Assembly (NCBI GenBank): GCA_037179385.1
Contig: CM074187.1
Coordinates: 48,704,879 to 48,768,878, forward strand
DNA: 64,000 nucleotides
DNA from: Holothuria scabra
Taxonomy: Eukaryota; Echinodermata; Holothuroidea; Aspidochirotida; Holothuriidae
Direction: 5' to 3'
The DNA's letters: not shown here
Content: more model-generated notes on this DNA
Databases searched by the model: none
What the model saw: only the letters and a program-made list of their open reading frames with translations
What the model was told of the DNA's origin: nothing
Numbering within the stretch: position 1 is the stretch's first letter

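Overview
The window is eukaryotic, about 63% A+T by eye, and dominated by introns and transposable-element debris. One host gene can be supported: the 5' portion of a cubilin (CUBN) gene on the + strand. It runs from the initiator ATG at 2194 to the right edge at 64000. Eleven complete exons and the start of a twelfth are visible. All have GT..AG borders and compatible phases, and together they encode about 504 residues. The order is signal peptide, a furin-type REKR site, an N-terminal beta-rich segment, a coiled coil, eight EGF-like domains and the first residues of CUB domain 1. This is the vertebrate cubilin order, so the remaining CUB domains should lie to the right of the window.

The organism is an animal, most likely a marine invertebrate deuterostome. 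An echinoderm such as a sea cucumber is my best guess. The reasons are long introns, tRNA-derived SINEs, TA- and TTAA-flanked MITEs, hAT elements, GGTCAAAGGTCA arrays and many TAGGCCTA-type motifs. The species cannot be fixed from the sequence alone.

Layout: 1-2193 is upstream sequence with a minisatellite. Intron 1 (12.2 kb) holds a four-level nest of elements (6483-9070) and a complete hAT-type element with perfect 8-bp target duplications (11019-12343). Intron 2 (8.8 kb) holds SINEs and a ~146-bp tandem array (15305-16335). Intron 3 (4.9 kb) holds a non-LTR insertion with a 17-bp target duplication and a second complete hAT-type element (25718-27198). Introns 4 and 5 hold a diverged GGTCA array, a fold-back palindrome and a GATC-rich element. 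Intron 6 (18.6 kb) is the largest, with a 1.56-kb TA-flanked composite element (43091-44649), a LINE pseudogene (49290-50470) and several MITEs. Introns 7-11 are short. Intron 11 contains two decayed tandem copies of the end of exon 11.

No operon, CRISPR array, RNA gene or second intact host gene was found. The most notable items are the composite TA-flanked element, the nested insertion cluster, the decayed exon copies beside EGF8 and the nuclear-receptor-like DR1 motifs carried by repeats. Family assignments of the elements rest on ends, target duplications and motifs read by eye; copy numbers in the genome are unknown.
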